A stretch of DNA of 64,000 bases from Nitrospiraceae bacterium. GTDB lineage: Bacteria; Nitrospirota; Nitrospiria; Nitrospirales; Nitrospiraceae. The position numbers and the translations under genes were made by a program. The notes beneath the pieces are model-generated. The model saw only the letters and a program-made list of their open reading frames with translations. It was not told where the DNA came from and did not search any database. The stretch is taken from positions 434,001-498,000 of the forward strand of contig JAHBWI010000002.1 of the NCBI GenBank assembly GCA_019637075.1, written 5' to 3'. Shown one piece after another: positions 51,832 to 59,960 of this stretch. Positions within the stretch are counted from its first letter, which is position 1; each line of letters begins with the position of its first letter.

Positions 51832-53256
51832 ATGGTCCCAGCTTCCTCAGGCACCATACCGCCCAACAGCCCACCCGTCTCGAAATGGTTCGGCTTTTTC
51901 CCCAACTTTCGGAAGGACGTCCTCGGCTTCCTCGTCGACTGCCGCCGCTACGGCGACGTGGTGAAACTGCCTGTCGGTCTAGTGGGAGAGTGGCTGCTTC
52001 GCCGGCCCGATCCGGCCCTCTATGTCCTGTACCACCCCGACGATGTCAAACACGTGCTGGTCGGCAATCAACACAACTATGTGAAGGGTCCGGTTCCGCC
52101 GGTCGAACGCAGGATCTTCGGACAGGGACTTCTCCATCTCGAAGGCGCCGCGCACCATGCGCACCGGCGGCTGCTGTTGCCGTTTTTTCACGGCACCCAT
52201 ATCCACGCCTACGCCGAGGCGATCGTGACGCAAACCGCCCGTGTCGTCGAACGGTGGCAGGAGGGACAGCAGGTCGACGTCGGACAGGCTATGAGTCGTC
52301 TGACACTCTCGATCATCTGGCCGGTGCTCTTCGGACAAGAATTGGGAGAGGAAGCGGAGCGAGTCGCCGCCTCCATCGAGGTGGGCCATCGCCTGATCAA
52401 CAAACAGTATCACTCCATCTTTGCACAGCTTACTCCGCTGTGGATTCCGACGAGACTGCATCGGCGGTTTGGCCGTTTCCATGACGCGCTGGAGGGACTC
52501 ATCCGGCAGCGAATCAGGGAACGGCGCGCCGATCCCCGTGAACAACAGGACGTCCTCTCGCTCCTCTGCCGCGCCCGGGACGAACAGGGACATCCCCTCA
52601 CCGAAAACGCCGTTCGCGACGAGTTGGTCACGCTGATGCTGGCGGGACATGAGACCACAGCCAACGCCTTGACCTGGACCTGGATCCTCTTGTCCCGGTC
52701 GCCGGAAATCCGCGCGAAACTGGATGCAGAACTGAACACGGTGCTGCAGGGCCGCGCTCCCTCGACGGCCGACCTCCCGCATTTGGTCTATACGAAGATG
52801 CTGTGGGACGAATCGCTCCGTCTCTACCCCCCAGCCTGGTCGCTCCATACGAGGGTGAGTGCGGCAGAGGATCCGCTGCCATCCGGTGTGCGGCTGCCGG
52901 CCGGGGCCTACGTGCTGATCAGCCCCTGGAGCATTCACCGTGACCCGCGTTGGTTCCCCGATCCTGAACGGTTCGACCCCGAGCGGTTTGCGCCCCAGAC
53001 GGATCAAGTCAGGCCGGCGTTCAGTTATCTGCCGTTCGGCGGAGGCGGGCGTCGTTGCATGGGAGAAGCGTTTGCCGAACTCGAGGGAATCTTGGTGCTG
53101 GCGACGCTGGCGTCGCGGACAAGCTTACAACTTCCGGACCGCGCCTCGACCGAACCGGACGCCTTGATGACCCTGCGCCCCAAGCATCCCGTCGTGATGA
53201 CCGTCACGCCCCTGACGAGCCGGGTGGCTGCTTCTTCCGAGCCTTCTCGCCGGTAG
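51832..53256 (+). CDS. Cytochrome P450
   Basis: 474 residues. The I-helix motif is AGHETT, the ExxR pair is in ESLR (Glu327, Arg330) and the haem-binding loop is FGGGGRRCMG with Cys409 as the iron ligand. The N-terminus has no membrane anchor, so it is soluble. The substrate is unknown; the overall pattern is of a class that oxidises fatty acids or terpenoids. No ferredoxin or reductase lies next to it. ATG 51832 is preferred; ATG 51802 is an alternative. The last 53 bases overlap the end of the convergent DUF488 gene. Confidence 0.93.
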   Translation: MVPASSGTIPPNSPPVSKWFGFFPNFRKDVLGFLVDCRRYGDVVKLPVGLVGEWLLRRPDPALYVLYHPDDVKHVLVGNQHNYVKGPVPPVERRIFGQGLLHLEGAAHHAHRRLLLPFFHGTHIHAYAEAIVTQTARVVERWQEGQQVDVGQAMSRLTLSIIWPVLFGQELGEEAERVAASIEVGHRLINKQYHSIFAQLTPLWIPTRLHRRFGRFHDALEGLIRQRIRERRADPREQQDVLSLLCRARDEQGHPLTENAVRDELVTLMLAGHETTANALTWTWILLSRSPEIRAKLDAELNTVLQGRAPSTADLPHLVYTKMLWDESLRLYPPAWSLHTRVSAAEDPLPSGVRLPAGAYVLISPWSIHRDPRWFPDPERFDPERFAPQTDQVRPAFSYLPFGGGGRRCMGEAFAELEGILVLATLASRTSLQLPDRASTEPDALMTLRPKHPVVMTVTPLTSRVAASSEPSRR

Positions 53257-53620
53257 GAGGTCTCTTCGGACGATTCAACAGTTGCGCAAGGACGGCAGCC
53301 TGGTTGAATCGTTCGTCCCGCGCGCCGTACAGGAGCGTGACCGGCCCCTGTTCAACCTGCCGGCGCAAGTCGGCAACGAGCGATCGTTTCAGCCGTAGCT
53401 CTGCCCGGTAGCGAACGCAAAACTCCTTCCATTTGGCCGGGTCATGGTTGAACCAGACGCGCAGGTCGGTGGACGGCGCAATATCCCGCAGCCACACATC
53501 CACGTTCGCACGAGATTTGGAAAGTCCGCGCGGCCACAAACGGTCGACCAGCACGCGGATCCCGTCGCCGCGTGACGGCGATTCATAGATCCGTTTGATG
53601 ACTACGGCGTGGCGGGCCAT
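53204..53620 (-). CDS. DUF488 (YeaO-type) protein
   Basis: 138 residues. The pattern IKRIYESPSRGDGIRVLVDRLWPRGLSKSRA, followed by DIAPSTDLRVWFNHDPAKW and TLLYGARD, is diagnostic of the short DUF488/YeaO family. No biochemical role is settled. The Lys/Arg/Pro-rich C-terminal tail (about 119-138) lies in DNA shared with the P450 3' end on the other strand. Its ATG overlaps the aldo/keto reductase stop (TAATG), so the two are translationally coupled. Confidence 0.92.
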   Translation of the reverse strand: MARHAVVIKRIYESPSRGDGIRVLVDRLWPRGLSKSRANVDVWLRDIAPSTDLRVWFNHDPAKWKEFCVRYRAELRLKRSLVADLRRQVEQGPVTLLYGARDERFNQAAVLAQLLNRPKRPPTGEKARKKQPPGSSGA

Positions 53621-54456
53621 TACAACCCAATCGATTCGATCCGTCGGAGTTCGTCTTCGGAGAGGGAAAAGCGGTCACAGTGCAAGTCTGCCGTCATATG
53701 CTGCGGATTGCCGGTTCCGGTGAGCGGCACCATGCCGATCTGCATGGCGAATCGGAACACGATCTGCGCGAGTCCGGTCCCGTATTTTTCCGCCATCGCC
53801 CGCACATCCGGCTCCACGAACACTTCACGGTTGGCAGTGAGCAGCGAAAACCCTTGGTAGGTGATGCCTTGTTCGCGACAATAGCGCCGAACGTCCTGAT
53901 CCCAGCCGAACGCCGCGTAACAGCGATTCTGCACGACCATGGGTTTGTGCCTGGCCTGTTCGCACAGCGCAATCAGCTGTTCGAGCGACACGTTGCTCAC
54001 CCCGATCTGCTTGGTCCGACCGGACTCATACAGGGCCTCGATCGCGCCCCAGACCTCCCAATCTTCTTCCCCAAGCCCCCGCCGATAGTGGGGCCCGTGG
54101 AGCACGTAGGAATCCAGATAGTCGGTGTGCAAATGGGCGAGGGAACTCTCGAACGACTGTGCGACCTGCGCCGCCAGGGGAGCCTGCGAATCGTAGGGTA
54201 GCCGGGAATCCTGGCCGCTCATGGAGGTAAACTTGGTCTGCAGAAACAACTGCGCCCGTTCGATTCCTCGACCGGCCGCAATGCGCAGTGCCTCCCCGAC
54301 CCGCGCCTCATCGTAATGGATCAACTGGTTGGCGGTGTCGATCGCGCGAAAGCCGGCCTCCAACGCCGCCAGCACCAGGTCCGTCGTCGCTTCTTTTTTC
54401 CATGCCGTACCGTAGATGAACGAAGGCGTGGCGGTCTTGTGTTCGCTTTCAGGCAT
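53620..54456 (-). CDS. Aldo/keto reductase
   Basis: 278 residues, a TIM-barrel reductase. The N-terminal pattern FRAIDTANQLIHYDEARVGEAL holds the catalytic Asp and Tyr in the NQ-x-x-HY-x-E form of one AKR branch; the Lys is in FLQTKF and the His in YVLHGPH. The C-terminal NADPH-binding strand is in VPLTGTGNPQHM. The substrate is unknown. AGGAGGG lies upstream of the ATG and a promoter candidate precedes that. Coupled to the DUF488 gene. Confidence 0.9.
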   Translation of the reverse strand: MPESEHKTATPSFIYGTAWKKEATTDLVLAALEAGFRAIDTANQLIHYDEARVGEALRIAAGRGIERAQLFLQTKFTSMSGQDSRLPYDSQAPLAAQVAQSFESSLAHLHTDYLDSYVLHGPHYRRGLGEEDWEVWGAIEALYESGRTKQIGVSNVSLEQLIALCEQARHKPMVVQNRCYAAFGWDQDVRRYCREQGITYQGFSLLTANREVFVEPDVRAMAEKYGTGLAQIVFRFAMQIGMVPLTGTGNPQHMTADLHCDRFSLSEDELRRIESIGL

Positions 54457-54479
54457 CGCGCTTCCCTCCTGAATGCCGT

Positions 54480-54509
54480 ACCATACACAGAACCAGCTAT
54501 CAGTCTCAA
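54480..54509 (-). promoter_or_regulatory. Candidate promoter of the aldo/keto reductase gene
   Basis: Minus-strand TTGAGA (54509-54504), 18-base spacer, TATGGT (54485-54480). Beside the -35 box lies GTTCCTTC-GGGG-GAATGAAC (54511-54530), an almost perfect inverted repeat (7 of 8 positions) that could be an operator. Confidence 0.45.
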
Positions 54510-54571
54510 TGTTCCTTCGGGGGAATGAACCTGGTAGAGTGTGCGCCCGAAAGTACGAAAGGATCTCGCGC

Positions 54572-54883
54572 GTGACCGATCAGGATGGGTTGAAGGAAGC
54601 GGAACTGCGGCTGAGCGCCCGATACGCGAAGGAACACCCGTGGGTCGTGCAGGCCATCACCGGATTTCTGTCCGCCTATTTCATGGAACACCCGGGGTTC
54701 CGAGTCAGGCGCCATTTCGACGAACCGGACTCCGGCATGCACGTTTGGCAGTGCGAATACCCCGCGTCGATGACCGTCCCGCGCCTGCTCAAGCGCTTGC
54801 AGGCCGACATTCCTCCTTGCCGCATCGTGACCAGCGAGGGAACGCCCCAGGGATATCTGCTCGACAGCCCCGCAGCCGGGTGA
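54572..54883 (+). CDS. Small protein of unknown function
   Basis: 103 residues, soluble, mixed alpha/beta. It has an N-terminal helix (LKEAELRLSARYAKEHPWVVQAITGF region), a strand with HVWQCEYP and a C-terminal CRIVTSEGTPQGYLL. No motif I recognise. The GTG start has AAAGGA 9 bases upstream. It is divergent from the aldo/keto reductase and convergent with the anchored repeat protein. Confidence 0.6.
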   Translation: MTDQDGLKEAELRLSARYAKEHPWVVQAITGFLSAYFMEHPGFRVRRHFDEPDSGMHVWQCEYPASMTVPRLLKRLQADIPPCRIVTSEGTPQGYLLDSPAAG

Positions 54884-54896
54884 ACAGCCCCGACTA

Positions 54897-55547
54897 TTAC
54901 TGCAATTCTTCCCAGCTGTTTTGCTGAGCCCGCAACACCAGCCGCCGTCGGCTGGTCGTGAGGACGATTACGTCCGTTTCCCCGTCCATGGCAGAAACCG
55001 TTTCATCGCCCGACAAGTCTTTCGCGAAGAATCCCCCGGCAAAAGCGGAAAACCCCAGCACCCGCTCGTTTGTGACCACGGCAATCAAGTGGCCGGCTCC
55101 CTTCGTCGCCTTGACGGTCTCGTTGGGGCCGAGTCGCTCTTCCACCCACCGGCCCAACGTCGCGCGGAAGGCATGGAGCCGCTGATTCGTCCGTATGAGA
55201 CTGAACGTGCCGTGAACTCGACGGTCCAGCACCTGCTCGCTGATGTCGAGCGATTGCTCGTTCCAGGTCATGGTTTCGGAGGAAAAGGCCAACAGCCTGC
55301 TCGAACTGACGACGATTCCGTTCATGCCCCTCGCGGTCGCGCTCAGGACGGTTTCGCCCACGCCCAGACTGATTTCCCTGGTTCCGCTGGTCGGGGTAAT
55401 GGCGGACACTTTTCCGTTCTGCACCGAGAGCACCACCTCGATGATGCGGCCCGACGCCGGCGAGACGATCAACGCGCACAATGCCGCGGCGCTCACCGCC
55501 AACGCATAGCCCCAGAAGGATCTGTCCGTCAGCTTTCGCCGAATCAT
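54897..55547 (-). CDS. Membrane-anchored protein with four tandem repeats
   Basis: 216 residues. A signal anchor (about 11-33) is followed by a beta-rich body in which four units of about 37 residues repeat the pattern ETV-x5-G-x4-IVxTxxRxLxF-x6-WxExxL: near 65-100, 105-140, 142-178 and 180-216. The repeats look like blades or strands of a propeller-like or beta-solenoid fold facing the periplasm. Four blades alone would be an open propeller, so it may oligomerise. GGGAGG precedes the ATG at 55547. Family not recognised; the period was judged by eye. Confidence 0.7.
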   Translation of the reverse strand: MIRRKLTDRSFWGYALAVSAAALCALIVSPASGRIIEVVLSVQNGKVSAITPTSGTREISLGVGETVLSATARGMNGIVVSSSRLLAFSSETMTWNEQSLDISEQVLDRRVHGTFSLIRTNQRLHAFRATLGRWVEERLGPNETVKATKGAGHLIAVVTNERVLGFSAFAGGFFAKDLSGDETVSAMDGETDVIVLTTSRRRLVLRAQQNSWEELQ

Positions 55548-55713
55548 GCCGCCTCCCTTCTCTCGATGTCCCGTGAACAACAGAAGGCGGCCTCGCGCGA
55601 GCGTCGCCCCATCGGCCGAGCCAAAGCCCCGCAGCCGGGTCGGATGTGGATGGGCCAGTATGAAATGGAGCGCGCCCTCGGCAAGCGTTCCTGCCGGTCG
55701 GCGCGTCGGGGTG

Positions 55714-56436
55714 CTAGAGGCCGGCGACCAGCCGTGCCGTCGGGACTTGTTCGTTGAAACCGAACGTGAGCGGCATGGCCGCCTTGGCAGGATCGTAATA
55801 GGTGCCGAAGAGCCGATCCCAACTGGTGAACAAGGCTCCCAGATTCGCCTTGTGATGGAGCGGATCGGCGCTGTGATGGATACTGTGGTACCGCGGGGTC
55901 ACAATGAGCCATTCGAGTTTCGACGAATTCCAGCTCACGTTCATGTGCATCCAATTGTTGCGAATGACGTGCTCCACCATGATGACCTGGAACGCCCACC
56001 CGGAGGCACTCTTGAGCAGGGGCAGCGCCAGGACGTAGGTGCAGTTGAAAAGGATCACGTGCGGCAGCGTAGCGCGAATCCCGGCCAGCCAATACATGTA
56101 GGACGGCGAATGGTGCCAGCGGTGCACGGACCACAGTGCAGGGGTATGCATCAGCCGATGCACCCAGTACAGACCGAAATCCTCCACCACATAAAACAGG
56201 ATAAGCTTGAAGAGCGTGGGCATCTCCACGAGGGCGGCCGGAGCATATTGTGGAACGGGAAGCCGGTCGGTGATCCGAATGGCGACGAGAAAAAACAGGT
56301 TGTAGGTGCCGAGCGCGAGCAGATCTCGCCAAAAGACGGAGCGATAGGGCACGTCGCGCGCCGGATAGAGCCACTCCGCCGAAAAGAAGAGCAGACCGAC
56401 GGCCCAATAGAGCAGGTAGGGATAGAGCGTCTCCAC
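55714..56436 (-). CDS. Fatty acid hydroxylase/sterol desaturase family membrane enzyme
   Basis: 240 residues with about four hydrophobic segments. The di-iron histidine boxes are HRLMH (HX3H), HRWHH (HX2HH) and HSIHH (HX2HH), the order typical of the family. Members hydroxylate or desaturate lipids, sterols or carotenoids at the membrane. The final ~25 residues, from GTYYDP on, match the family C-terminus. The substrate is unknown. It lies between the HAD acid phosphatase and the anchored repeat protein on the same strand, 50-170 bases away. Confidence 0.92.
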   Translation of the reverse strand: METLYPYLLYWAVGLLFFSAEWLYPARDVPYRSVFWRDLLALGTYNLFFLVAIRITDRLPVPQYAPAALVEMPTLFKLILFYVVEDFGLYWVHRLMHTPALWSVHRWHHSPSYMYWLAGIRATLPHVILFNCTYVLALPLLKSASGWAFQVIMVEHVIRNNWMHMNVSWNSSKLEWLIVTPRYHSIHHSADPLHHKANLGALFTSWDRLFGTYYDPAKAAMPLTFGFNEQVPTARLVAGL

Positions 56437-56484
56437 CGTGCGACTCTAGTACGGAAGACACAGGGCACCAAGCAAGTGGCGATT

Positions 56485-57345
56485 TCACGGCTGACCCGCC
56501 GGCGACCCGCCGGCGTCGAGCCCCTGTCGCTTTTTCAGAAGGATCGTGGCACCGTCGTCTCGACCCGGTTCATAGAAAGCCCGCTCCCACGAGCCGTAGG
56601 TCGGGTTTGGAATGACGATCCATTCCCGCCCCCATCGCGACTCGGCGGCCCGGCCACGCTCCAGACGAGCCGCGACCGTGAGGTCTTTCACGCTGAAAAA
56701 ATCCCCGAGATCATCCCCGACCAACAGCGCCACGTGATACTTCGCCGCGATATCCTGCCGCCGACATTCCTTGTCCGTCGAGCGGTCGCCTCCGGCACAT
56801 TCCCCGGGAAGCCTGACCCGATCCTCCGAGTCCTCGATCGGGAATTGCCGGCTGATCAAATTCTTCCGCACCGCCTCCTCGTCGAACCGATTGGTGACAT
56901 AGAACACGGCAACCTGGTGGGAGGAAGCCCACTGCGCGAACGCCCCCGCTCCCTGGATCGCCTTCGCTTCGGCCCGCCGCTCCCACTCCTTCCAAGTAGC
57001 GACATCGAACTCGCGGCGATCCGCCAGGATGTTCGCCACCTCCGCGGGACTGTTGTCGAGCAGGGTCTCATCGACATCCACGATGACGGCCAAAGGTTTG
57101 GCGGCGTACGCAGCCTGAGTCTCGACGGCGCTCGGCCAGCCAGCCGGATCCGCCAAGGCCTGCGCCAGATTTTGCGTGGCCGTCCGGTAAGCTTGCAGGG
57201 TCGAAGCCCGATACTCAGCCGATTGCTGCATCCACAGGACGCTATGGAGCTTTTCATGCGGCTGCACGCCTCCGCATCCCCAGAACAACAACAAGGGAAG
57301 CAACCAGCCGGCCGGCCGCAACCAGGTACGGAATGTTCTGCTCAT
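56485..57345 (-). CDS. HAD acid phosphatase, lipoprotein e(P4)-like (class C)
   Basis: 286 residues. A lipoprotein signal ends in WGC with GG next. Motif I is DVDETLLDN in VIVDVDETLLDNS, the nucleophile of the HAD acid phosphatase branch. Thr in FYVTNRFDEE (motif II), and VGDDLGDFF (motif IV) complete it. The pattern is that of class C acid phosphatases such as e(P4), which remove phosphate from nucleotides in the periplasm. The ATG at 57345 follows a GGAAG; ATG 57357 and TTG 57369 are alternatives. It is preceded by an OmpH-like lipoprotein. Confidence 0.88.
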   Translation of the reverse strand: MSRTFRTWLRPAGWLLPLLLFWGCGGVQPHEKLHSVLWMQQSAEYRASTLQAYRTATQNLAQALADPAGWPSAVETQAAYAAKPLAVIVDVDETLLDNSPAEVANILADRREFDVATWKEWERRAEAKAIQGAGAFAQWASSHQVAVFYVTNRFDEEAVRKNLISRQFPIEDSEDRVRLPGECAGGDRSTDKECRRQDIAAKYHVALLVGDDLGDFFSVKDLTVAARLERGRAAESRWGREWIVIPNPTYGSWERAFYEPGRDDGATILLKKRQGLDAGGSPAGQP

Positions 57346-57379
57346 ACTTCCGGTCATGGATCGATCCAAGGCGACATCA

Positions 57380-57898
57380 TCACGGATACAGCCGGTTGAT
57401 CTCCTCGATGATGCGATCGGTCAAGTCCAGTTCGGGCGCCACATGCCAGGTAATCATCATGACTTCGGGCCGTCCCTTCACGAGCACCATGGTGAACCCC
57501 TGCTGCTCGGCCATGCCCTTCGCCAGCGAGGCGACCTTGTTGTGCAACGTGGCCAACACTCGCTTGCGTTTTTGGAGGAGTTCCGATTGCACGGTTTTCG
57601 CGTTCTGCCGCAACCGCTGCTCGCCGGCCTCCCGCTCTTCGGGGCTGATCCGCCCCTCTTGGAGTTGCTGATCGAGCTGCTGCCGAGATGCAGCCATCTT
57701 CAGGTTGAACTCGTCGGCTTCAGCGCGCAGCCCGGCCAGCAAGCGCGCGCCGGCCTGCGTCCGTTCCGCGACGGCAAGCAGATCGACCACGGCCACTTTG
57801 GCGTCTTCCACGGCCCCGGACCTTTGCGGGACGACGGTCGCTCGACCACCGCAGCCGCCGATCAGGACGGCCGACAGCAGGATCACGCTCAAAGACAT
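57380..57898 (-). CDS. OmpH/Skp-like lipoprotein
   Basis: 172 residues. A lipobox in IGGC (Cys about 14) is followed by KVAVVDLLAVAERTQAGARLL, the start of an OmpH/Skp domain, then a long coiled coil rich in Ala, Glu, Gln and Leu (about 55-125) and a hydrophobic end (about 128-170). Skp is a periplasmic chaperone for outer-membrane proteins; a lipid anchor is unusual for it. Start at 57898 or GTG 57919. It is followed by the acid phosphatase gene. Confidence 0.85.
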   Translation of the reverse strand: MSLSVILLSAVLIGGCGGRATVVPQRSGAVEDAKVAVVDLLAVAERTQAGARLLAGLRAEADEFNLKMAASRQQLDQQLQEGRISPEEREAGEQRLRQNAKTVQSELLQKRKRVLATLHNKVASLAKGMAEQQGFTMVLVKGRPEVMMITWHVAPELDLTDRIIEEINRLYP

Positions 57899-57975
57899 GA
57901 TGCAGGAGGTTCCGAACACCGTGAGTTCGATGCTCCCCGTGTGAAGTGGTGAGGATGGCGTGGGACGGTCCCGGC

Positions 57976-59583
57976 CTACCCCATATCCCGCAGCACATGA
58001 TCGGGATTGCGGTTGCGGGCAAACGCCTTCATGCGCAGATCGCTAAAGAGCACGACGACGCGGTCGCGCTGGTCCTTCACCACCATCGAGTCCGACGGCG
58101 GCTTGAACGTCGTGGGGTCCCCCTCCAGCCAGGCGCTGCAGGTAAACGAGAGCACGTCCATCGCGGTTTCGACCTTGTACTCGGTCCGGAGCCGGTACTG
58201 CAGCACGTCGAACTGAAGCCGTCCGACCGCCGCCACCATCGACTCGGTTTCGTTGAGGCTCCGCAGGATCTGGACGGTACCCTCCTGCGCCATCTGCAGC
58301 ATGCCCTTGTCGAAGGTCTTGCGTTTACCGACGTCGGTGGGACGGATGCGCGCGAAGATCTCAGGCTGAAACTGCGGGAGCGGCTTGAAGTTGAACCCGC
58401 CGGTGACCGAGATCGTATCGCCGATCGCGAACTGGCCGGGATTGATGATCCCGATGATGTCGCCCGGATAGGCTTCTTCCACCGTGGTGCGGTCCTGCGC
58501 CACGAGACTGTGGGGCCTCGAGAGCCGCACCTCCTTGCCGAGCCGGTGATGCTTCACCACCATGTCGCGCTCGAACCGTCCCGAGCAGACGCGCAGGAAG
58601 GCGGTGCTGTCGCGATGCTTGGGATTCATGTTCGCCTGCAGTTTGAACACATAGGCGCTGAACGGCGTTTCGATCGGATCGACCGAGACCTCGCTGCCGT
58701 CGTCGCGATCGGCCAACCGCGGACCGGGACTGGGAGCGAGCGACACGAAGGCATCCAAGAAATTCTCGATACCGAAATTCGTCAGGGCCGACGCAAAAAA
58801 CACCGGGGTCACGTCGCCCTTCAGGAACTCGTGGCGGTCGAACGGGTTCCCGGCGATCTCGAGCAATTCCAAATCGTGCCGGACCTGATCGAGAATCTCG
58901 GGGTGCACGCGAACGCTCCGGACGAATTCCTCGAACGGCACCGTATCCACGCCGACTTTCGTGGCTCCGCCGTGGGCGGTGCGGCTGAACAGATGCACGA
59001 GACTATCCGCGCGATTGACGATGCCGGCAAAATCCTGTCCCGACCCGATCGGCCAATTCACCGCGCTCGCATGGATGTTCAGGGCCTGCTCCACCTCGGT
59101 CATCAAATCGAGCGGGGGACGTCCCGGCAGGTCCATCTTGTTGACCAGCGTCAACACCGGAATCCGGCGCAGGCGGCACACGGCAAACAGCTTGAGGGTC
59201 TGGGCTTCGACGCCCTTGGCCGCGTCGATCACCATGATCGCGCTGTCCGCGGCGGTCAATGTCCGGTAGGTGTCTTCGGAAAAGTCTTGGTGTCCGGGCG
59301 TATCGAGCAGGTTTACCACGGCGTCTTTATAGGGAAATTGCATCGCGGAGGCGGTAATGGAAATGCCGCGCTCCTGCTCCATCCCCATCCAGTCAGACGA
59401 CGTGGCCTTGCCGCCCTTGCGGCCTCGTACCATGCCGGCCGTCCGGATCATGCCGGAATAGAGCAGCAGCTTTTCCGTCAACGTCGTCTTACCCGCGTCG
59501 GGGTGGCTGATGATGGCGAACGTGCGGCGCTTCGCCGTGGCTGTGGCCAATTCCGTCTGCGAAAGCGAAGTATCGGTGGGCAT
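57976..59583 (-). CDS. prfC: Peptide chain release factor 3
   Basis: 535 residues, close to the 529 of E. coli RF3. The GTPase motifs are HPDAGKTT (G1), GISIT (G2), DTPGHQDF (G3), NKMD (G4) and SAL-like in FASALTNFG. The C-terminal region PQFQPEIFARIRPTD and FDVLQYRL matches RF3 domains 2 and 3. It recycles RF1/RF2 after peptide release. ATG 59583 is preferred; a farther upstream frame to 59730 overlaps another gene. Divergence from close neighbours is not seen. Confidence 0.95.
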   Translation of the reverse strand: MPTDTSLSQTELATATAKRRTFAIISHPDAGKTTLTEKLLLYSGMIRTAGMVRGRKGGKATSSDWMGMEQERGISITASAMQFPYKDAVVNLLDTPGHQDFSEDTYRTLTAADSAIMVIDAAKGVEAQTLKLFAVCRLRRIPVLTLVNKMDLPGRPPLDLMTEVEQALNIHASAVNWPIGSGQDFAGIVNRADSLVHLFSRTAHGGATKVGVDTVPFEEFVRSVRVHPEILDQVRHDLELLEIAGNPFDRHEFLKGDVTPVFFASALTNFGIENFLDAFVSLAPSPGPRLADRDDGSEVSVDPIETPFSAYVFKLQANMNPKHRDSTAFLRVCSGRFERDMVVKHHRLGKEVRLSRPHSLVAQDRTTVEEAYPGDIIGIINPGQFAIGDTISVTGGFNFKPLPQFQPEIFARIRPTDVGKRKTFDKGMLQMAQEGTVQILRSLNETESMVAAVGRLQFDVLQYRLRTEYKVETAMDVLSFTCSAWLEGDPTTFKPPSDSMVVKDQRDRVVVLFSDLRMKAFARNRNPDHVLRDMG

Positions 59584-59629
59584 ATCCGCGCACCATACCA
59601 TAGAGAGCCGGTCGCTGTGCAGATGCCCG

Positions 59630-59935
59630 TCAGGGATTTGCGGCAGGGGGCGGCGGCGCGGGGCGTTTCGCTCGGCGACGATCGAGCCACCAGGCAAGCA
59701 ACGGCAACAGCAGAAAGGACCCCGGTGCAATCAGGGCCAGGAAATAGGGACCGATCGAAGTGAGCCGACGGAGATGGCGGACCAGTTCCGCCCGCTCTTC
59801 GGACGCCCAGGGCGCGCCGTTTCGCTGCTTCATCAGCAGCGGCATGAGCCCCTGGCAGGAGAGAATTTCCGCTCGGATTCGGTCCCGCTCGCGATGGAAC
59901 GGCTCGTGCCACCGCCGCCACCGTTCGCCGAACAC
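59630..59935 (-). CDS. Small protein, possibly LETM1-like domain
   Basis: 101 residues. A charged N-terminal half is followed by RHLRRLTSIGPYFLALIAPGSFLLLPLLAWWLDRRR, whose arrangement of basic residues, Gly-Pro and a hydrophobic hairpin recalls the short LETM1-like domain of bacterial proteins. The segment around 62-83 would span the membrane. The match is weak. It lies 46 bases upstream of prfC and 25 downstream of galE on the same strand. Confidence 0.55.
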   Translation of the reverse strand: MFGERWRRWHEPFHRERDRIRAEILSCQGLMPLLMKQRNGAPWASEERAELVRHLRRLTSIGPYFLALIAPGSFLLLPLLAWWLDRRRAKRPAPPPPAANP

Positions 59936-59960
59936 GATCAGCCTTCCCGCATCGGCATGA

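Noticed and set aside
57946-59763. 605-codon plus-strand open frame opposite prfC
   Set aside because: Antisense to the clear RF3 gene, with no recognisable motif.
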